15,413 nucleotides of DNA, taken from contig DCJH01000053.1 of the NCBI GenBank assembly GCA_002317385.1, positions 1 through 15,413 on the forward strand, given 5' to 3'. The notes beneath the pieces are model-generated. The model was not told where the DNA came from, made no database searches, and was given only the letters and a program-made list of their open reading frames with translations. Numbering within the stretch: position 1 is the first letter of the stretch; the number at the start of each line of letters is the position of its first letter. Positions 15,283 to 15,413 of this stretch are shown here, piece by piece. This DNA comes from Prevotella sp. UBA1705 (GTDB lineage Bacteria > Bacteroidota > Bacteroidia > Bacteroidales > Bacteroidaceae). The translations under genes were made by a program, and so were the position numbers.

Positions 15283-15413
15283 GAAGTTGACGAGTTGATA
15301 AATTATAAAGGTCAGATAGAAGTGAAGAAGTGAAGGAGTTATGAAGTGAAGACGAATGTCTCATGGCTGTTTGATACGGCCGACGGACTAATGTCTTAAC
15401 TCCTTAACTCCTT
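15283..15413. repeat. Degenerate 8-bp periodic repeat tract at the window edge
   Basis: Blocks of eight bases recur in phase: GAAGTTGA, CGAGTTGA (15283-15298); TGAAGAAG, TGAAGGAG, TTATGAAG, TGAAGACG (15323-15354); and CGGACTAA, TGTCTTAA, CTCCTTAA, CTCCTT (15384-15413). The last block runs off the window. The first two groups are purine-rich and the last pyrimidine-rich on the plus strand; AAGGAGTTA and TAACTCCTT are complementary. No gene is seen in this stretch. Confidence 0.5.

Noticed and set aside
15212..15364. N-terminal extension of the OPT frame by 51 codons
   Set aside because: It crosses a good promoter and repeat-like DNA, while the family start MDEKEKEAVQ fits the promoter position.

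Overview
The window looks like a chromosomal stretch from a Bacteroidales bacterium, most likely Prevotella or a close relative. The reasons are a DUF4954 protein, a GH97 glycosidase, an M16 peptidase of the type with a long insert after its zinc motif, an Fe-S class I fumarase, and repeated matches to the Bacteroidetes promoter pattern (TTG near -33, TAnnTTTG near -7). Upstream of the starts I see no strong Shine-Dalgarno sequences, which is usual for the group. Taxonomy is inferred from protein character only.

Layout. Positions 1-6735 hold four minus-strand genes, in transcription order: hflX (ribosome-associated GTPase), a DUF4954 left-handed beta-helix protein, a secreted M16 zinc peptidase, and a class I fumarase cut off by the window edge. 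DUF4954 and the peptidase are 34 bp apart and look co-transcribed. A palindromic GC-rich element sits between hflX and DUF4954.

Positions 6736-7848 are a 1.1 kb gap without a convincing gene. It holds a promoter for hflX, a cluster of TTTCGCAAACG-type sites including a 14-bp perfect palindrome, a complete promoter-to-terminator unit of about 120 nt that I read as a candidate small RNA, a perfect 18-bp-stem hairpin, and the promoter of the next gene.

Positions 7849-9810 (+) encode a secreted GH97 alpha-glycosidase, followed by a clear terminator. A small minus-strand gene (9959-10312) encodes a membrane-associated HExxH protein. It is divergent from a 906-residue UvrD-like helicase (10403-13123) that carries a complete DEDDh 3'-5' exonuclease inside its 2B subdomain; this is the most interesting gene here. 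A stem-loop separates it from a convergent OPT-family oligopeptide transporter (13217-15211, -). The right edge is non-coding and shows 8-bp-periodic degenerate repeats.

The genes do not form one pathway: central metabolism (fumarase), envelope peptide and glycan handling (M16, GH97, OPT), ribosome maintenance (HflX) and DNA metabolism (helicase-exonuclease) lie side by side. I see no phage, CRISPR, insertion sequence, tRNA or rRNA.
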